From assembly GCA_947460165.1 (NCBI GenBank), contig CANHKH010000145.1:1-7914 (forward strand): DNA of 7,914 nucleotides. Reading direction: 5' to 3'. Shown here piece after piece: positions 6,166 to 7,914 of this stretch. The stretch is from Comamonadaceae bacterium (GTDB lineage: Bacteria > Pseudomonadota > Gammaproteobacteria > Burkholderiales > Burkholderiaceae_C). How positions within the stretch are numbered: position 1 is the first letter of the stretch; the number at the start of each line of letters is the position of its first letter. A model generated the notes under the pieces. The model ran no database searches, was not told the DNA's origin, and saw nothing but the letters and a program-made list of their open reading frames with translations. A program made the position numbers and the translations under genes.

Positions 6166-7332
6166 ATGGCCGAGCCGACGCTCGAACGCACAGGCCCGCG
6201 CACGCTGGAAGACGCCAAGCGCTGGATGCATGACAAGCTGGCCAAGCGGGTGCATCCGCTGGGCCTGACCACGCCCGAGCGCACCGCCCGGCTGATTGAC
6301 GCGCTGCAGGGGCTGGATGCGCCGCGCTGGGCCGCCACCTGGGTGGCCGCCGGCCGCGAGCAGATGGAAGCGGGGCAGCAGGCCCTGGCCCGCGGCGACC
6401 GCGCCGCCGCCCGGGCCGCTTTTTACGAGGCCTACGGCCTGTTTTTCATGGGCCGCTTTCCCTGCCCCAACCACCCGGACAAGCTGGCGTCTTACCGCCT
6501 GGAGTGCCAGGCCTATGTGGCCGCCGGTGCCTTGTTCGAGCCGCCGCTCGAGCGCGTGGCCCTGCCCTTTGACGGCCGCAAAGGCGAAGGCCGCGAGGTG
6601 GTGTTCTACGTGCGCCGTCCCCAGGGCGTGGTGCGGCCGCAGGTGGTGGTGATGTGGGGCGGCGTCGACGCCTGGAAGGAGGAGATGACCGAGCTGTCGG
6701 AGCAGCTGCTGCGCCAGGGCCTGGCCACGGTGGCCATGGACAACGTGGGCACGGGCGAGTCCCCCGTGGTGGCCGTGCCCGACGCCGAGCGCCAGTTCCT
6801 GCCAGTGCTGGACTGGGTGGCCGCGCAGCCCGACCTGGACGGCCAGCGGCCGGCCATCCTGGGCCGCTCCTTTGGCGGCTACTGGGCCACCAAGCTGGCC
6901 CACCAGCAGCCTGAGCGTTTTGCCGCCAGCGTCAACTGGGGCGGCGGTGCGCACCACATGTTCCAGCGAGAGTGGGTCGAGGCCTCGCGCCACCCGGAAA
7001 GCTACCTGATGGAGCTGGTCGAGACGCGCAGCCGCATGCTGGGCGCGCGCAACGACCAGGAGTACATCGAGGGCTTTGCCCGGCTCTCGCTCAAGGACCA
7101 GGGCCTGCTCGATCAGCCCTGCGCGCCCATGCTGCTGGTCAATGGCAAGGACGACCGCCAGTGCCCGATTGCCGACATCCATCTGCTTTACGAGTCGGGC
7201 CTGCCCAAGGCGGTGCGCCTGTTCCCGGGCGGGCACATGGGCTTTGGCCCGCACACCGTGCCCACCATCGTGGGCTGGCTCAAGACGCAGCTGGCCAACG
7301 CCCGCGCGCTGTCCACCGGGGGTGCCGCATGA
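6166..7332 (+). CDS. Alpha/beta hydrolase, FrsA/2,6-dihydroxypseudooxynicotine-hydrolase-like
   Basis: A 388-residue cytoplasmic hydrolase with a helical N-terminal cap region (about 1-130) followed by the alpha/beta core. Core marks are the oxyanion segment MWGGVDAWKEEM (163-174), which matches the GG-x-x-x-x-K-E pattern I recall for 2,6-dihydroxypseudooxynicotine hydrolase and FrsA relatives; AMDNVGTGES (190-199); the nucleophile elbow G233-R-S235-F-G237; the acid in NGKDDRQCP (D329 or D330); and H357 in GGHMGFGP. The triad therefore appears complete. Members of this group include C-C bond hydrolases acting on diketone-like ring-cleavage products as well as carboxylesterases. Because its stop overlaps the start of a LigA-type dioxygenase subunit (ATGA), hydrolysis of an extradiol cleavage product is the most sensible role, but this is inference. 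The start at 6166 is fixed by a strong ribosome binding site. Confidence 0.88.
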   Translation: MAEPTLERTGPRTLEDAKRWMHDKLAKRVHPLGLTTPERTARLIDALQGLDAPRWAATWVAAGREQMEAGQQALARGDRAAARAAFYEAYGLFFMGRFPCPNHPDKLASYRLECQAYVAAGALFEPPLERVALPFDGRKGEGREVVFYVRRPQGVVRPQVVVMWGGVDAWKEEMTELSEQLLRQGLATVAMDNVGTGESPVVAVPDAERQFLPVLDWVAAQPDLDGQRPAILGRSFGGYWATKLAHQQPERFAASVNWGGGAHHMFQREWVEASRHPESYLMELVETRSRMLGARNDQEYIEGFARLSLKDQGLLDQPCAPMLLVNGKDDRQCPIADIHLLYESGLPKAVRLFPGGHMGFGPHTVPTIVGWLKTQLANARALSTGGAA

Positions 7333-7619
7333 GCAACTGGGTGCAGGCCATGCCCACGGCCGAGGCCTATGGCCTGAACAAGGTGCTGTTCCAGCTGCAC
7401 CACAGCGCTGGCGACCTGGCGCGCTACCAAGACAACGCCAGCGCCTACCTCGATGCCTTCGCGCTGAGCGTGGCGGCGCGCGCGGCCATCCTGGGCAACG
7501 ACGTGGCCCAGCTCTACCTGCTGGGCTGCAACCCGTATTTGCTGCGCGCGCACTGCATAGGCATGCGCATTCCTGAAGACCAATCGCTGGCGGCCTTGCG
7601 CAGCGCCGCCCGGAGCTGA
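7329..7619 (+). CDS. LigA-type small (alpha) subunit of class III extradiol dioxygenase
   Basis: A 96-residue all-helical protein resembling the alpha subunit of protocatechuate 4,5-dioxygenase and related LigAB enzymes. The recognisable core is LNKVLFQLHH near the start, then a Y-L-D-A-F helix, and the family signature around residues 58-67 (QLYLLGCNPY, followed by LLRAHCIGM). In LigAB enzymes this subunit caps the active site of the LigB subunit rather than holding iron. It is shorter than the roughly 120-140 residues usual for protocatechuate 4,5-dioxygenase alpha subunits, which argues against a plain protocatechuate enzyme. The ATG overlaps the hydrolase stop (ATGA), with a G-rich stretch at 7318-7322 as a possible ribosome binding site. 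The LigB-type gene starts 5 bases after its stop, so the two subunits are surely co-expressed. Confidence 0.85.
   Translation: MSNWVQAMPTAEAYGLNKVLFQLHHSAGDLARYQDNASAYLDAFALSVAARAAILGNDVAQLYLLGCNPYLLRAHCIGMRIPEDQSLAALRSAARS
7612..7615 (+). promoter_or_regulatory. Ribosome binding site for the LigB-type gene
   Basis: GGAG lies 9 bases before the ATG at 7625, inside the last codons of the ligA-like gene, and supports that start. Confidence 0.6.
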
Positions 7620-7624
7620 ACGTC

Positions 7625-7914
7625 ATGGCCCGCATCACCGGCATCTTTGCCGCCAGCCACACCCCCGTCATGCTGAACTTTCCGCAGGCCATTGAGCCGG
7701 CGCAGCGCAGCGAGGTCTTCAGTGCCTTTTCCGACCTGGGCCAGGCCATTGCCGCGGCCCAGCCGCAGGCCCTGGTCGTGCTGTCCGACGACCATGTGCA
7801 CAACTTCTTTTTGAACAACCTGCCGTCCTTGTGCATAGGCGCGGCCGAGCACTACCCCACGCCCGTGGAGCACTGGCTCAAGGCTGAAAAACGCGTGCTG
7901 CCCGGCGACGCGCG
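7625..7914 (+). CDS. LigB-type catalytic subunit of class III extradiol dioxygenase, 3' truncated by window edge
   Basis: Only the first 96 complete codons are present. The N-terminus MARITGIFAASHTP carries His12, the position I recall for an iron ligand in protocatechuate 4,5-dioxygenase LigB. The segment LSDDHVHNFF (53-62) matches the D-H-x-x-x-F iron-ligand motif of the superfamily, with H57 as the probable second ligand. The third ligand (a glutamate) lies beyond the window. These non-haem Fe(II) enzymes open catechol-type rings next to the two hydroxyls using O2. The gene follows the LigA-like subunit after 5 bases. The residues from about 63 (LNNLPSLCIGAAEHY) are also family-like. Substrate cannot be inferred from this fragment; protocatechuate, gallate-type, other substituted catechols, or a dihydroxypyridine-type ring are all possible. 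Confidence 0.88.
   Translation, partial: MARITGIFAASHTPVMLNFPQAIEPAQRSEVFSAFSDLGQAIAAAQPQALVVLSDDHVHNFFLNNLPSLCIGAAEHYPTPVEHWLKAEKRVLPGDA

Noticed and set aside
6130..7836. 568-codon open frame on the - strand opposite the hydrolase, LigA and LigB genes
   Set aside because: It is antisense to three well-supported genes, crosses their boundaries, and its translation has low-complexity His/Gly/Ala/Arg composition typical of a shadow frame.
7329..7914. Assignment of the LigA/LigB-type genes as protocatechuate 4,5-dioxygenase (ligAB/pmdAB)
   Set aside because: The superfamily is clear, but the short alpha subunit, the coupled hydrolase and the absence of the usual neighbours in this window do not support that specific name, so no gene symbols were given.
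1..7914. CRISPR arrays, tRNA/rRNA genes, insertion sequences, phage or integrase signals
   Set aside because: No regularly spaced repeats, cloverleaf-forming stretches, transposase motifs or paired terminal repeats were seen on either strand; almost all bases belong to the listed genes.

Overview
The window looks like an accessory catabolic region from a high-G+C betaproteobacterium, most likely of the order Burkholderiales (Comamonadaceae-like). The evidence is the strong G/C third-position bias, a Bug-family (tripartite tricarboxylate transporter) periplasmic receptor, and tightly packed aromatic-degradation genes. The lineage is inferred from style and gene content, since no taxonomic marker gene is present.

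Left module (1-4314, + strand): the 3' part of a cytochrome P450, a [2Fe-2S] ferredoxin, a MarR-type regulator, a FAD-dependent ferredoxin reductase and a 14-helix MFS transporter. Two of the junctions are ATGA stop/start overlaps, so this is almost certainly one operon. The P450 fragment closely resembles the CYP199 family (para-substituted benzoate oxidation, such as 4-methoxybenzoate O-demethylation) and keeps the substrate-contact residues I recall for CYP199A4. With its ferredoxin and reductase it forms a complete class I (NADH -> reductase -> ferredoxin -> P450) system with its own regulator and a possible exporter.

Middle (4307-6092): a strong hairpin lies where the two transcription directions converge. 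Beyond it, on the - strand, are a GntR/FCD regulator and a downstream Bug-type solute receptor, probably co-transcribed. 

Right module (6166-7914, + strand, divergent from gntR): an FrsA/2,6-dihydroxypseudooxynicotine-hydrolase-like alpha/beta hydrolase, a short LigA-type extradiol dioxygenase subunit, and the 5' end of a LigB-type class III extradiol dioxygenase that runs off the window. An imperfect dyad on the gntR start codon is the best operator candidate for the divergent pair.

Working model (inference): the left module oxidises or demethylates a para-substituted benzoate. The right module performs meta-type ring cleavage followed by hydrolysis of the product, with GntR sensing an intermediate and the Bug protein binding an aromatic or carboxylic acid in the periplasm. 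Whether the two modules act on the same compound cannot be decided from this window. The least ordinary part is the hydrolase-LigA-LigB operon, whose substrate I cannot assign. No RNA genes, CRISPR arrays, insertion sequences or attachment sites were seen.
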